A program made the translations under genes and the position numbers. Shown one piece after another: positions 24,239 through 33,440 of a DNA stretch of 64,000 bases (the first letter of the stretch is position 1; each line of letters opens with the position of its first letter). The notes beneath the pieces are model-generated. The model saw only the letters and a program-made list of their open reading frames with translations, made no database searches and had not been told where the DNA came from. Source of the stretch: Thiobacillus sp. 65-29 (lineage in GTDB: Bacteria > Pseudomonadota > Gammaproteobacteria > Burkholderiales > Thiobacillaceae); NCBI GenBank assembly GCA_001899775.1, contig MKWN01000016.1, positions 62,001 through 126,000 on the forward strand, given 5' to 3'.

Positions 24239-24643
24239 TTACTCAATCTGGCGCGATGCGGCGTTCGGGTCGGAACTGGCACTGAAATCGACGACCAGGC
24301 TCACGTTGCCGATCAGTTTGGTGCGGAACTCATAATCGACCGAAACGACCGGGGTGCCGGAACTGCGGTCGATCATCAGGTCGTCGGCCTTCACTACCGA
24401 GACGTAGTCGGCGGAGGTCTTGCGGGAAAAGATGTTACGGATGTCGGCATTGCTCCTGCCGCGGAAATCCGCTTCCTGGCTCATCGAGACGAGAATTTTC
24501 TTCACCGAGAAAAACTCGATATAGGCCGGCACCAGCTTCATCGCCACCATGGCTGCCATCACCACCAGTGCGGCAACGAGCAGAAAGCCGATCATGGAAA
24601 GTCCGCGCTGCCGCCGGACGCTCGGGGTGGAAAAACGCTTCAT
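24239..24643 (-). CDS. DUF4845 single-pass membrane protein
   Basis: A 134-residue protein with an N-terminal basic stretch and one membrane segment (about 17-36, [20 protein letters not shown]) followed by a small extracytoplasmic domain. It matches the DUF4845 proteins that sit between lepB and rnc in many beta- and gammaproteobacteria. The N-terminus ([14 protein letters not shown]) resembles a type IV pilin-like prepeptide, but I would not call it a pilin. Its function is unknown. lepB ends 9 nt upstream and rnc starts 7 nt downstream. Confidence 0.87.
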   Translation of the reverse strand: MKRFSTPSVRRQRGLSMIGFLLVAALVVMAAMVAMKLVPAYIEFFSVKKILVSMSQEADFRGRSNADIRNIFSRKTSADYVSVVKADDLMIDRSSGTPVVSVDYEFRTKLIGNVSLVVDFSASSDPNAASRQIE

Positions 24644-24652
24644 GCTGTCTCC

Positions 24653-25462
24653 TTATCGTATGCGGGTGCCGATGCGGCCGAACTCGTCGAAGTTCATCCA
24701 GATGAAGAAGGCCTTGCCCACGATGTTCCGGTCCGGCACGAAGCCCCAGTAACGGCTGTCGTTGCTGGCGTCGCGGTTGTCTCCCATGACGAAATATTGC
24801 CCGGCCGGAACCGTGCACGCAAACCCCTCGCCGTCAGCATTGTAGGAGCAGTTCTCGCGGAAGGGGAAGTCCGTCACCTGGGGCGGAAACACCGCCGGCT
24901 TGCCCGGCTCGGTCATCATGGTGTGACCATGGCCGTTGAGCGATTCCTCGTACACCATCGCGGTGACATAGTTCAGCCCGTTGCCGACGTAACTGTAAGT
25001 GCCGGTATGCTGCGCCGCAACCGGCTTGCCGTTGATGCTCAGCTGCTTGTCGCGGTATTCGACGCGATCCCCCGGTACGCCGATCACGCGCTTGATGTAG
25101 TCGAGGCCGGGATCGGCCGGATAGCGGAACACCACGACATCGCCGCGCTGCGGATCGTTCAACTGCACAATCTTGCGGTTGATCACCGGCAGGCGGATAC
25201 CGTAGGTGTACTTGTTGACGAGGATGAAATCACCGATCAGCAGCGTCGGCATCATCGATCCGGACGGAATCTTGAACGGCTCGACGAGGAAGGAGCGCAG
25301 GCCGAACACGATGAGGATGACCGGAAAGAAGCTGCGCGCGTACTCCACCAGCATCGGCTCGCGCGCATCCGCAGCGCGCTGGCGCTTGAACAGCAGTACG
25401 TCGAGCAGCCAGACGCCGCCGGTGGCCACCAGCGCGATGAACAGGATGAGGGCGAAGTTCAT
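24653..25462 (-). CDS. lepB: signal peptidase I
   Basis: Inner-membrane serine protease that removes signal peptides from exported proteins. The protein is 269 residues with a membrane segment at the N-terminus and another near 44-58. The catalytic Ser69 lies in PSGSMMPTL, and the general-base Lys124 in [15 protein letters not shown]. The late [17 protein letters not shown] motif is intact. It overlaps the lepA stop by 4 nt (ATGA), the classical lepA-lepB arrangement. Confidence 0.97.
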   Translation of the reverse strand: MNFALILFIALVATGGVWLLDVLLFKRQRAADAREPMLVEYARSFFPVILIVFGLRSFLVEPFKIPSGSMMPTLLIGDFILVNKYTYGIRLPVINRKIVQLNDPQRGDVVVFRYPADPGLDYIKRVIGVPGDRVEYRDKQLSINGKPVAAQHTGTYSYVGNGLNYVTAMVYEESLNGHGHTMMTEPGKPAVFPPQVTDFPFRENCSYNADGEGFACTVPAGQYFVMGDNRDASNDSRYWGFVPDRNIVGKAFFIWMNFDEFGRIGTRIR

Positions 25463-27258
25463 TTGTCGGAGACCTGGAGGATCGCAAGAAAAGCTTCCTG
25501 CGGGATTTCAACGTTGCCGACCTGCTTCATGCGGCGCTTGCCGGCCTTCTGTTTTTCCAGCAGCTTCTTCTTGCGCGTAATGTCGCCGCCGTAGCACTTG
25601 GCCAGCACGTTCTTGCGCATTGCCTTGACGTTCTCGCGCGCGATGATATTGGCGCCGATCGCCGCCTGCACCGCGACGTCGAACATCTGGCGCGGAATCA
25701 GCTCGCGCATCCTGGAAGCGAGTTCGCGTCCGCGATACACACTGGTGGCACGGTGCACGATCAAGGACAGCGCGTCGACCTTCTCGTTGTTGACGAGGAT
25801 GTCGAGTTTCACCAGGTCGCCCGGGCGGTATTCCTTGAACTCGTAGTCGAGCGAGGCATAGCCACGGCTGGTCGACTTGAGTTTGTCGAAGAAGTCCATC
25901 ACCACCTCGTTCATCGGCAGGTCGTAGCGCAGCATGACCTGCCTGCCGTGATACTGCATATCGATCTGCATGCCGCGCTTCTGGTTGCACAGGGTGATGA
26001 CGTTGCCGACGAACTCCTCCGGCACGAAGATCGTCGCGGTGATGATGGGCTCGCGGATTTCTTCGATTTTCGACGGTTCCGGCAGCTTCGAGGGGTTCTC
26101 CACGTTGACGACGGCGCCATCCTTCAGCAGCACCTCGTACACCACCGTCGGCGCGGTGGTGATGAGATCCATGTCGTATTCGCGCTCGAGCCGCTCCTGC
26201 ACGATATCCATGTGCAAAAGGCCGAGGAAACCGCAGCGGAAGCCGAAGCCCAGCGCCTGGCTGACCTCCGGTTCGAACTGTAGCGCCGCATCGTTCAGTT
26301 GCAGCTTGGTGAGGGCCTCGCGCAGCGCCTCGAAGTCGTGCGACTCGACCGGATAGAGGCCGGCGAAGACCTGCGACTGCACCTTCTTGAAGCCGGGCAG
26401 GGGTTCGGTGGCCGGGTTGTCGACCAGCGTCACGGTATCGCCGACCTGCGCCGACTTCAGCTCCTTGATGCCGGCGATGACGAAGCCGACCTCACCCGCC
26501 GACAACTGCTCACGGTCGACGGATTTCGGGGTGAACACGCCGACATGCTCGGTAAGGTGCTGTGCCCCGGTGGCCATGAAACGGATCCTGTCCTTCGGGC
26601 GCAGCACGCCGTCGACCACGCGCACCAGCATGACGACGCCAACGTAACTGTCGAACCAGGAATCGATGATCAGCGCCTTCAACGGCGCGTTCTCCCTGCC
26701 GCGTGGCGGTGGCACCTGCTTCACCACCACTTCGAGGATCTCCTGGATGCCAAGGCCCGTCTTGGCGGATGCGCGCACCGCCTCGCTGGCGTCCAGTCCG
26801 ACGATGTCCGCGATCTCCTCCGCCACGCGGTCGGGGTCGGCCGCCGGCAGGTCGATCTTGTTCAATACGGGAATGACCTCGACGCCGAGATCGATCGCCG
26901 TGTAACAGTTCGCCACGGTCTGCGCCTCCACGCCCTGCGAGGCATCGACCACCAGCAGCGCGCCCTCGCAGGCCGACAACGAGCGGCTGACCTCGTAGGA
27001 AAAGTCGACGTGGCCCGGGGTGTCGATCAGGTTGAGGCGGTAGGTGTTGCCGTCCTGCGCCTTGTAGGTGAGCGCGGCGGTCTGCGCCTTGATGGTGATG
27101 CCGCGCTCTTTTTCCAGGTCCATGGAGTCGAGCACCTGCGCCTCCATCTCGCGCTCGGTCAGGCCGCCGCAATACTGGATCAGCCGGTCGGCGAGCGTCG
27201 ACTTGCCGTGGTCGATATGAGCAATGATGGAAAAGTTGCGGATCAGGTTCTGCGACAC
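25459..27258 (-). CDS. lepA: elongation factor 4 (back-translocating GTPase LepA)
   Basis: A 599-residue translational GTPase. The G1 loop HIDHGKST is at 14-21, with further G motifs in DTPGHVDF and NKIDLP. The LepA-specific C-terminal domain ends [18 protein letters not shown]. The start codon is GTG (27258), read as [11 protein letters not shown]. No Shine-Dalgarno sequence is visible, and a hairpin with a GAAA loop and a T-run lies directly upstream. It is the first gene of the minus-strand run down to the HD-GYP gene. Confidence 0.97.
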   Translation of the reverse strand: MSQNLIRNFSIIAHIDHGKSTLADRLIQYCGGLTEREMEAQVLDSMDLEKERGITIKAQTAALTYKAQDGNTYRLNLIDTPGHVDFSYEVSRSLSACEGALLVVDASQGVEAQTVANCYTAIDLGVEVIPVLNKIDLPAADPDRVAEEIADIVGLDASEAVRASAKTGLGIQEILEVVVKQVPPPRGRENAPLKALIIDSWFDSYVGVVMLVRVVDGVLRPKDRIRFMATGAQHLTEHVGVFTPKSVDREQLSAGEVGFVIAGIKELKSAQVGDTVTLVDNPATEPLPGFKKVQSQVFAGLYPVESHDFEALREALTKLQLNDAALQFEPEVSQALGFGFRCGFLGLLHMDIVQERLEREYDMDLITTAPTVVYEVLLKDGAVVNVENPSKLPEPSKIEEIREPIITATIFVPEEFVGNVITLCNQKRGMQIDMQYHGRQVMLRYDLPMNEVVMDFFDKLKSTSRGYASLDYEFKEYRPGDLVKLDILVNNEKVDALSLIVHRATSVYRGRELASRMRELIPRQMFDVAVQAAIGANIIARENVKAMRKNVLAKCYGGDITRKKKLLEKQKAGKRRMKQVGNVEIPQEAFLAILQVSDK

Positions 27259-27285
27259 AGCAAAACGGGCACGTTTCCGTGCCCG
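27259..27285 (-). promoter_or_regulatory. GAAA-loop hairpin with T-run just upstream of lepA
   Basis: On the minus strand CGGGCACG (27285-27278), a GAAA tetraloop and CGTGCCCG (27273-27266) form a perfect 8-bp stem. It is followed by TTTTGCT and then the lepA GTG. It has the form of an intrinsic terminator or attenuator, or of a stem masking the ribosome binding region. There is no upstream gene on this strand nearby for it to terminate, so a role in the lepA leader is more likely. Confidence 0.55.
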
Positions 27286-27402
27286 GCTAGGGAGGCGTTA
27301 ACCTGAGAATTTTAGCGGATTTGACCCGGTCATGGTGGGTTCCTGCGCGTTGTCCCTGCCCGACTCCTCCGCCGGCGCGCACCGGGGTGGTGTCCGCCGG
27401 GG

Positions 27403-27431
27403 TTCACCCGCCACGGCGAAACGCCTACAAT
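27403..27431 (+). promoter_or_regulatory. candidate promoter for ribE
   Basis: TTCACC (27403-27408) and TACAAT (27426-27431) are separated by 17 nt, a reasonable sigma-70 pair located about 74 nt upstream of the riboflavin synthase ATG. I looked for an FMN riboswitch between 27300 and 27505 and could not recognise one. Confidence 0.45.
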
Positions 27432-27504
27432 GCAGGGTCTTTGCCGGCCGGCGCCCTCCACGACGCACACGCTCCGGCCTCATCCAGGAACCCCGACCCG
27501 CGCC

Positions 27505-28122
27505 ATGTTCACCGGAATCGTTCAAGCCATCGGCCGCATCCACGAGTACGACGCGCGCGGCGCCGACGCGCGCATGGTGATTCATGCCGACGGTCTGGAC
27601 CTTGCCGACGTCGCCATCGGCGACAGCATTGCGGTCAACGGCGTATGCCTGACCGCGGTGGAATTGACGCCGGACAGCTTCACCGTCGACGTTTCGGCGG
27701 AAACGCTCAACTGCACCGAAGGCTTCGTGCCCGGCGCCGAGGTCAACCTCGAAAAGGCGCTGCGCCTGGCCGACCGCCTCGGCGGCCACATGGTGTCGGG
27801 TCACGTCGACGGCGTCGGCACGGTGCATCGCTTCGTTCCTGCCGGCGAATCGCACCTGCTGGAAATCGACGCGCCGCGCGAGCTGGCGCGCTACATCCTG
27901 CGCAAGGGTTCGATCACGGTGAACGGCGTATCGCTCACGGTCAACCGCGTCGAGGGTACGCGCTTCGCCTTGAACCTGATCCCGCACACCCTGCAGATGA
28001 CGACGCTGAAAAACCTGCAAGCGGGCAGCCGCGTCAATCTGGAAGTGGACATGATCGCGCGCTACGTCGAGCGCATGCTGCAATTCACTCAACCCACGGC
28101 CCCGGGCTTGCTCGATGATTGA
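27505..28122 (+). CDS. ribE: riboflavin synthase, alpha subunit
   Basis: Dismutates two molecules of 6,7-dimethyl-8-ribityllumazine to riboflavin. It is 205 residues with the invariant N-terminus MFTGIVQAIG. The two repeated lumazine-binding halves carry SIAVNGVCLTAV and ITVNGVSLTVN, plus GGHMVSGHVDG. The start at 27505 is fixed by the family N-terminus. ribBA and ribH follow on the same strand; ribD is not in the window. A 113-nt gap before ribBA contains an imperfect CCCTCTCC hairpin (about 28147-28181). Confidence 0.96.
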   Translation: MFTGIVQAIGRIHEYDARGADARMVIHADGLDLADVAIGDSIAVNGVCLTAVELTPDSFTVDVSAETLNCTEGFVPGAEVNLEKALRLADRLGGHMVSGHVDGVGTVHRFVPAGESHLLEIDAPRELARYILRKGSITVNGVSLTVNRVEGTRFALNLIPHTLQMTTLKNLQAGSRVNLEVDMIARYVERMLQFTQPTAPGLLDD

Positions 28123-28235
28123 CGCAGACGAACGCCGCGGACAAGCGTCCCTCTCCACCGCGCTCCCGCGGGCGAGAGGGGAACAACGGCCCGCTGCGCG
28201 GGCTTCATCTCAACCCTCAACCCATCCTGTGACCG

Positions 28236-29321
28236 ATGAGCCTCGCCTCCACCCCTGAAATCATCGAAGAACTGCGTGCCGGCCGCATGGTCGTGCTGGT
28301 CGACGAGGAAGACCGCGAAAACGAGGGCGACCTGGTCATGGCCGCCGAGCACGTCACGCCCGACGCCATCAACTTCATGGCCAAGTACGGCCGCGGTCTC
28401 ATCTGTCTGACCCTCACCGACGCGCGCTGCCGGCAGTTGGGTCTGAAGCAGATGGTAGCGGACAACCAGACGCCGCACGGCACCGCGTTCACCGTGTCGA
28501 TCGAGGCCGCCGAGGGTGTGACCACCGGAATTTCCGCCGCCGACCGCGCGGTAACCGTCCAGGCCGCGGTGAAGCGGGATGCAAAACCCGCGGACATCAT
28601 CCAGCCCGGCCACATCTTTCCGCTGCGCGCGCAACCCGGCGGCGTACTGGTGCGCGCCGGCCACACCGAGGCCGGCTGCGACCTCGCCGCCCTCGCCGGT
28701 CTCGAACCCGCGGCGGTGATCTGCGAGATCCTCAAGGACGACGGCAGCATGGCGCGCCTGCCCGACCTCGTGCCATTCGCGCAGGAACACGGCCTCAAGA
28801 TCGGCGCTATCGCCGACCTCATCCACTACCGCAGCCAGACCGAAAGCCTGGTCGAACGCGCCGCCGACCGTCTGGTGCAGACCGTGTACGGCGCGTTCCG
28901 CCTCATCGCCTACCGCGACAAGTGCGCCGGCGAGACCCATCTCGCGCTGGTCAAGGGCGAGATTCATGCCGACCGCGAAACCCTGGTGCGTGTGCACGAA
29001 CCGCTCTCGGTGATGGATTTCCTCGACGTCACCGGCAGCGGCCACTCCTGGCCGATCCTCGGCGCGATGGAGCGCATCGCGGAATCGCAGTCCGGCGTGC
29101 TGGTGCTGCTGCACCGTCCGGAGACCGCCGACGCGCTGCTCGCGCGCGTCAATCCGGCACCGGCCGCCAGCCACAAGTACGACCTGCGCGACTACGGCAT
29201 CGGCGCGCAGATCCTGCGCGACCTTGGCGTCGGCAAGATGCGCCTGCTCGCCAGCCCACGCAAGATGCCGGCAATGGACGGCTTCGGTCTCGAAGTCGCC
29301 GGTTATTCCGAAAAAGCCTGA
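28236..29321 (+). CDS. ribBA: 3,4-dihydroxy-2-butanone-4-phosphate synthase with degenerate GTP cyclohydrolase II domain
   Basis: The N-terminal half (1-200) is an intact DHBP synthase that makes the four-carbon precursor of riboflavin. Visible motifs are [44 protein letters not shown] and [14 protein letters not shown]. The C-terminal half aligns with GTP cyclohydrolase II. However, where that enzyme has its zinc-binding cysteines (SLRCDCG type), this protein reads [20 protein letters not shown] and lacks all three. It therefore probably supplies only the DHBP synthase step, with GTP cyclohydrolase II encoded elsewhere. The total length (361) is normal for the fusion. Confidence 0.94.
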   Translation: MSLASTPEIIEELRAGRMVVLVDEEDRENEGDLVMAAEHVTPDAINFMAKYGRGLICLTLTDARCRQLGLKQMVADNQTPHGTAFTVSIEAAEGVTTGISAADRAVTVQAAVKRDAKPADIIQPGHIFPLRAQPGGVLVRAGHTEAGCDLAALAGLEPAAVICEILKDDGSMARLPDLVPFAQEHGLKIGAIADLIHYRSQTESLVERAADRLVQTVYGAFRLIAYRDKCAGETHLALVKGEIHADRETLVRVHEPLSVMDFLDVTGSGHSWPILGAMERIAESQSGVLVLLHRPETADALLARVNPAPAASHKYDLRDYGIGAQILRDLGVGKMRLLASPRKMPAMDGFGLEVAGYSEKA

Positions 29322-29342
29322 TTGTTTGACGAAGGACGCACC

Positions 29343-29810
29343 ATGGGAACCTCCAGCAATATCTCTGAACTCGACCCGGTCTACCAGGGCAAGGGCCTCA
29401 GGATCGGCATCGTCATGAGCCGCTTCAACAAGGACATCTGCGAAGGGCTGCTGTCGGCCTGCCAGATCGAACTCGGACGTCTCGGCGTCGCCAGCGAGGA
29501 TATTCTGCTGGTCAACGTGCCCGGCGCACTCGAACACCCGCTCGCGCTGCAGAAAATGGCGCAGTCTGGAAAATTCGACGCACTCGTCGCCCTCGGCGCC
29601 GTGGTGCGCGGCGACACCTATCATTTCGAAGTGGTGTCCAACGAATCGGCGCGCGGCATTCTCGACGTACAACTGCAAACCGGCGTACCCATTGCCACCG
29701 CCATCCTCACCGTCGAAACCGAGGAGCAGGGCCACAAGCGCATGGCCGAAAAAGGCCGCGATGCCGCCCGCGTGGCCGTCGAGATGGCCAATCTGCTGAA
29801 GCAACTGTGA
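29343..29810 (+). CDS. ribH: 6,7-dimethyl-8-ribityllumazine synthase
   Basis: Condenses the DHBP synthase product with the ribityl pyrimidine to give lumazine, the substrate of RibE. The protein is 155 residues with [53 protein letters not shown] and [14 protein letters not shown]. The ATG at 29343 is preceded by a good GAAGGA site; a TTG at 29322 would be the alternative. It lies 21 nt after ribBA and is followed by nusB, the usual order. Confidence 0.96.
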   Translation: MGTSSNISELDPVYQGKGLRIGIVMSRFNKDICEGLLSACQIELGRLGVASEDILLVNVPGALEHPLALQKMAQSGKFDALVALGAVVRGDTYHFEVVSNESARGILDVQLQTGVPIATAILTVETEEQGHKRMAEKGRDAARVAVEMANLLKQL

Positions 29811-29910
29811 CGATCATGGCGCGTAACGCCGGCCCCATGCGGGTGTCTCACCCGCTCCCCGCGCTCTCCCTGCGGGGGAAAAGGGGACATTGTCCGAGGG
29901 GCGGGTTCTA

Positions 29911-30363
29911 ATGGCTGGTTCGCGCCGGAGTGCGCGTGAATTCGCCCTGCAGGGCCTGTACGCCTGGCTGGTCGGCGGCGCCGACGTCACCCTCATCGCC
30001 GCCAACCTCAAGGAAGACGAGCAATTCCGCCGTGCCGACGAGGACTACTTCCGCACCCTGCTGTACGGCGTACTGAAGGAAGAAGACCTGCTGAGCTCGC
30101 GTATCGCCCCCCTGCTCGACCGCCCCATCGCCGAACTCTCCCCCATCGAGCGCGGCATCCTGCTCCTCGGTGCTTACGAACTCGTCAACTGCCCGGATGT
30201 GCCCTGGCGCGTCGCCATCAACGAAGGCGTCGAACTGGCGAAGAAGTTCGGCGGCACCGACGGCCACAAGTATGTCAACGGCGTACTCGACAAACTGGCG
30301 CAGGCCGTGCGCGCGGTGGAGATTGCGCACGCGAAGAAGAAAGGCGTGAGCGGGGAGCGGTAA
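29911..30363 (+). CDS. nusB: transcription antitermination factor NusB
   Basis: RNA-binding protein of rRNA antitermination complexes. The protein is 150 residues and all-helical in appearance, with RRSAREFALQGLYAW at the N-terminus, PIERGILLLGAYEL, and the conserved end AINEGVELAKKFGG with GHKYVNGVLDKLA. The ATG at 29911 follows GAGGGGCGGG. The final residues (GVSGER) are encoded by the start of a heptamer array, so the array has supplied the C-terminus and stop. Confidence 0.95.
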   Translation: MAGSRRSAREFALQGLYAWLVGGADVTLIAANLKEDEQFRRADEDYFRTLLYGVLKEEDLLSSRIAPLLDRPIAELSPIERGILLLGAYELVNCPDVPWRVAINEGVELAKKFGGTDGHKYVNGVLDKLAQAVRAVEIAHAKKKGVSGER

Positions 30364-30468
30364 ACGGTAAGCGGTAAGCGGTGAGTGGTTTTTCCGCCGA
30401 CCGTTTACTGCTCCCCGCTTACCGCTCCCCGCTTACCGCTCCCCGCTTACCGCTCCCCGCTTACCCCC
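30346..30468. repeat. heptanucleotide inverted-repeat array C (nusB-thiL)
   Basis: Left arm 30346-30389 has units of GGTAAGC type and begins inside the nusB coding end. Right arm 30415-30463 has four CCGCTTA alternating with three CCGCTCC in perfect 7-nt register, then CCCCC directly before the thiL ATG at 30469. The arms are complementary. It is the most regular of the four arrays. Confidence 0.9.
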
Positions 30469-31422
30469 ATGGAATTCTCCCTCATCGCCCGCCACTTCAC
30501 CCGCCCGGCACCCGGCGCGGTACTCGGCGTGGGTGACGACTGCGCGCTGCTGGCGCCGACACCGGGCATGCAGCTCGCGGTGTCGACCGACATGCTGCTC
30601 GAAGGGCGCCATTTCATGCCGCAGGACGGACCGGCGGGAATCGGGCACAAGGCGCTCGCGGTGAATCTGTCCGACCTCGCGGCGATGGGGGCGACGCCGC
30701 GCTGGGCCACGCTGTCGATCGCGCTGCCGGCGGCGGACGACGCCTGGCTCACCGCGTTCGCACGCGGCTTTTTTCGCATGGCCGACCTGCATGGCATCGA
30801 ACTGGTCGGCGGCGACACCACGCGCGGCGCGCTCACCATCGCCGTCACGGTGATGGGTGAAGTGCCGCCGGACGCGGCGCTGCGCCGCGACGGCGCGCGT
30901 CCCGGTGACGACGTCTGGGTATCAGGCGTGCTCGGCTCGGCCGCCGCCGCCCTGGCCTATCGCCAGGCGCGGCTCTCCATGGATCCGCTCGACGCCGCGC
31001 GCGTGCTGCCCGCCCTCTACCTGCCGACGCCGCGCGTCGAACTGGGCATTGCGCTGCGCGGCGTCGCCTCCGCCGCGATCGACGTTTCCGACGGCCTGCT
31101 CGCCGATCTCGGCCACGTTCTCGAACGCTCCGGCGTCGGCGCTACGCTCGAATTCGCCACGCTGCCCGTCCTGCCGGTGCTGCACAAATATTTGCACAAG
31201 GACGTGGCGCGCGAATGCGTGCTGGCCGGCGGCGACGACTACGAGCTCTGCTTCACCGCACCCGCCGCATGCCGCGACGCGGTGCTCGCCGCCGGGCAGC
31301 AGACGAACGTCACGGTGACGCGCATCGGCGCGATCACCGCCGAAGCCGGTCTCACTGTGCGCGACACCGACGGCAAGTCCATGCAATTCGCCAAGACCGG
31401 CTATGACCACTTCGATGAATGA
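30469..31422 (+). CDS. thiL: thiamine-monophosphate kinase
   Basis: Phosphorylates thiamine monophosphate to the active cofactor thiamine pyrophosphate. The protein is 317 residues of the AIR-synthase fold, with MEFSLIARHFTRP at the start, VGDDCALL, STDMLLEGRHF, NLSDLAAMGATP, LVGGDTTRG and AIDVSDGLLADL. The start codon directly follows a heptamer array, so no Shine-Dalgarno sequence is available. The frame continues upstream to 30385 through the array but is not plausible coding. pgpA overlaps its 3' end. Confidence 0.95.
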   Translation: MEFSLIARHFTRPAPGAVLGVGDDCALLAPTPGMQLAVSTDMLLEGRHFMPQDGPAGIGHKALAVNLSDLAAMGATPRWATLSIALPAADDAWLTAFARGFFRMADLHGIELVGGDTTRGALTIAVTVMGEVPPDAALRRDGARPGDDVWVSGVLGSAAAALAYRQARLSMDPLDAARVLPALYLPTPRVELGIALRGVASAAIDVSDGLLADLGHVLERSGVGATLEFATLPVLPVLHKYLHKDVARECVLAGGDDYELCFTAPAACRDAVLAAGQQTNVTVTRIGAITAEAGLTVRDTDGKSMQFAKTGYDHFDE

Positions 31423-31927
31423 CCCCGCGCGCGGGAGCGGGGCGGGGGAGAGGGCGACGGTTCGCTTCCTGCTCGCCCACCCCGCGCACCTCGTCGCCTT
31501 CGGCTTCGGCAGTGGCCTCGCGCCCAAGGCCCCCGGCACCGTCGGCACGCTGCTCGGCCTGCCGCTTTTCTGGCTGATCGAAGTCGCCGCGCCGGACCGG
31601 GCGAACCAGATCACGCTGCTCGTCGCCGCCTTTCTCGTCGGCGTGTGGGCCTGCGCGCGCACCGGTCGCGCCCTCGGCGTCGCCGACTACGGCGGCATCG
31701 TCTGGGACGAGATCGTCGCCTTCGCTCTGGTGTTGGTGTTCACCCCGCCCGGCTGGCTGTGGATCGGGGTGGCCTTTGCACTGTTCCGTCTGTTCGATAT
31801 CCTGAAACCTTGGCCGATCCGCAGTGCCGACGCGCGCTTGAAAAACGGTTTCGGCGTGATGTTCGACGATCTGCTCGCGGCACTCTACGCGATCGCCGCG
31901 CTGAAAGGACTGCAATGGCTCGTGTGA
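31415..31927 (+). CDS. pgpA: phosphatidylglycerophosphatase A
   Basis: Dephosphorylates phosphatidylglycerophosphate to phosphatidylglycerol at the inner membrane. About 170 residues with the motif GLAPKAPGTVGTLLGLPLFW, the acidic active-site stretch VWDEIVAFALV, three to four membrane segments and FRLFDILKPWPI. I place the start at 31415 (8-nt overlap with thiL); an in-frame ATG at 31403 gives four more residues. The first 15 or so residues come from a G-rich repeat-like stretch and precede the conserved domain. Confidence 0.93.
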   Translation: MNDPARGSGAGERATVRFLLAHPAHLVAFGFGSGLAPKAPGTVGTLLGLPLFWLIEVAAPDRANQITLLVAAFLVGVWACARTGRALGVADYGGIVWDEIVAFALVLVFTPPGWLWIGVAFALFRLFDILKPWPIRSADARLKNGFGVMFDDLLAALYAIAALKGLQWLV

Positions 31928-32412
31928 GCGACGAAGAACTGCGAGACCTCGCGAAGGAACTTGCCGCAAGGCTCTGCGCACGCGGCTGGATGCTCGCCAC
32001 CGCCGAATCCTGCACCGGCGGCTGGGTCGGGCATCTGCTCACTGCGCTGCCGGGCAGCTCGCAATGGTACGAGCGCGGCTTCATCACCTATGCCAACGCC
32101 GCCAAGGTCGAGATGCTCGGCGTGCCGGAGGAACTCCTCGCTACACATGGCGCGGTATCCGAAGAGACCGCCATGGCGATGGCCGCCGGGGCCCTCAAGC
32201 ACAGCCACGCCCAGGCGACGCTCGCCATTTCCGGCATTGCCGGTCCTGGCGGCGGCACCCCGCAAAAACCCGTCGGCCTGGTGTGCTACGGCTGGGCGCT
32301 CGCAGACGGCACCGTACTCTCCTCCACCTGCCGCCTCGACGGCGACCGCGAGGAAATCCGCTCGCGTGCGGTGGCGGCGGCGCTGCGGGGGTTGATCGAA
32401 CTGCTCGGCTGA
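31915..32412 (+). CDS. pncC: nicotinamide-nucleotide amidohydrolase (CinA C-terminal family)
   Basis: A 165-residue stand-alone CinA C-terminal domain protein, which deamidates NMN to NaMN in pyridine-nucleotide salvage. Signatures are LATAESCTGGWVGHLLTALPG, VSEETAMAMAAGA and ISGIAGPGGGTPQKPVGLV. The ATG at 31915 has an AAAGGA site 5 nt upstream and overlaps the pgpA end by 13 nt. A GTG at 31924 is a possible alternative. It converges with the WYL regulator gene, with 68 nt between them. Confidence 0.93.
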   Translation: MARVSDEELRDLAKELAARLCARGWMLATAESCTGGWVGHLLTALPGSSQWYERGFITYANAAKVEMLGVPEELLATHGAVSEETAMAMAAGALKHSHAQATLAISGIAGPGGGTPQKPVGLVCYGWALADGTVLSSTCRLDGDREEIRSRAVAAALRGLIELLG

Positions 32413-32480
32413 GCGTAGCGGCGCCCCCGCCGCGATTGGGGGGTGGACACATCACGGCAATCGGGCCGGGGGCGGCCCTC

Positions 32481-33371
32481 CTACAGGAACGCCCAACCCG
32501 CGAAGGGTTCTATCTCATCGCGGTTCAGCAGCATCAACTGGAAGGCATGCGGATTCCGGCTGTGATCCGGGGTGGTGTCGACCGCGAGGCGTTGCAGCAT
32601 GTAGCCAAGCAGCGCGCGGCGCACGTTCACCTCGATGATTTCGCCGGTAGCGCCGTAGTCGAACAGCAGGTTTGCGCGCCGCGCGGGATCGAGGCCGCGG
32701 TGCGGCGCGAGCTTCAGGCCCACCCACTCGACCCAGTCGTCGTCGTACTGCGCACCGGATTCGGCCGGCGCATCGAGACATTCGGCCTCGACGATGCGCG
32801 ACAGCACGAAATCGCGAAATTCACAGCGCTCTTCGCTGTAGGCGCGCACATGCCAGCGCAGTCCGGTGTCGACCAGGGTATGCGGTTCGAGGATGCGCGC
32901 GTCAAGGCTGTCGACGCGGCCGAGCGAGCGGTAGCGCACGCGCAGCTTGCGCCGCGCGCGCATGGCGCGGGTGAGCTGCGCCAGCGTGACGGCCGATGGC
33001 AGGCGTGCCGGCAGCGGCAGCGCGGCGGTGGGCAGGCCGTAAATCAGGGTGTCGCCGTAGGGGCCGTTGGCGACCGCCAGGTTGGCGGCAATCACCGGCA
33101 GCACGGCGGTGGGGGCGAGATCGGCGAACAGCGGGGTGAAATCCGCCGCCGGCTCGAAGCCGAACACCGCATGGTTGTAGACGAGGTTGCCGGGAGCGAG
33201 GTCGCCGTAGAGCTTGAGATCCTTGGTCGCTGCGGGATCGGACAGGCCGAAGGCGCGGGCGACGTCGCTGCGCGTCACGACGCCCGCGTAGTAAGCCATC
33301 ACTTCAATGTATTGCAGTCGCTGACGGGTGGCCCACTTCAGGTCCCCGTGCAGTTTTTCCTTTGTATTCAT
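32481..33371 (-). CDS. WYL-domain transcriptional regulator (BrxR/CapW-like)
   Basis: A 296-residue protein with an N-terminal winged helix-turn-helix (about 15-60: RLQYIEVMAYYAGVVTRSDV, then FGLSDPAATKDLKLY). A linker contains APGNLVYNHAVFGFEP, and a WYL domain is at about 130-205 in which the WYL motif reads WHV (GLRWHVRAYSEERCEFRDFV). A C-terminal WCX-like extension follows. The order and the APGN segment resemble the BrxR/CapW regulators of BREX and CBASS phage-defence loci; that family call is from memory of the family, not a search. No defence genes are near. It diverges from recA with 173 nt between start codons. A GGAGCGAGGGCG site precedes its ATG. Confidence 0.8.
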   Translation of the reverse strand: MNTKEKLHGDLKWATRQRLQYIEVMAYYAGVVTRSDVARAFGLSDPAATKDLKLYGDLAPGNLVYNHAVFGFEPAADFTPLFADLAPTAVLPVIAANLAVANGPYGDTLIYGLPTAALPLPARLPSAVTLAQLTRAMRARRKLRVRYRSLGRVDSLDARILEPHTLVDTGLRWHVRAYSEERCEFRDFVLSRIVEAECLDAPAESGAQYDDDWVEWVGLKLAPHRGLDPARRANLLFDYGATGEIIEVNVRRALLGYMLQRLAVDTTPDHSRNPHAFQLMLLNRDEIEPFAGWAFL

Positions 33372-33394
33372 CGCCCTCGCTCCGCTAGTGGGTG

Positions 33395-33422
33395 ATTATA
33401 GGCGGCGCACATTCAAATACAA
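33395..33422 (-). promoter_or_regulatory. candidate promoter of the WYL regulator gene
   Basis: On the minus strand a perfect TATAAT lies at 33400-33395, and a weak -35 (TTGTAT, 33422-33417) lies 16 nt upstream. A transcript would start about 15-20 nt before the regulator ATG. The nearest operator-like repeat (33441-33456) begins 19 nt upstream of this -35. Confidence 0.45.
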
Positions 33423-33440
33423 TAGACAGCTACATATTTT

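Noticed and set aside
27300-27504. FMN riboswitch upstream of ribE
   Set aside because: I looked for the conserved RFN core and could not find it; only a plausible promoter is present.
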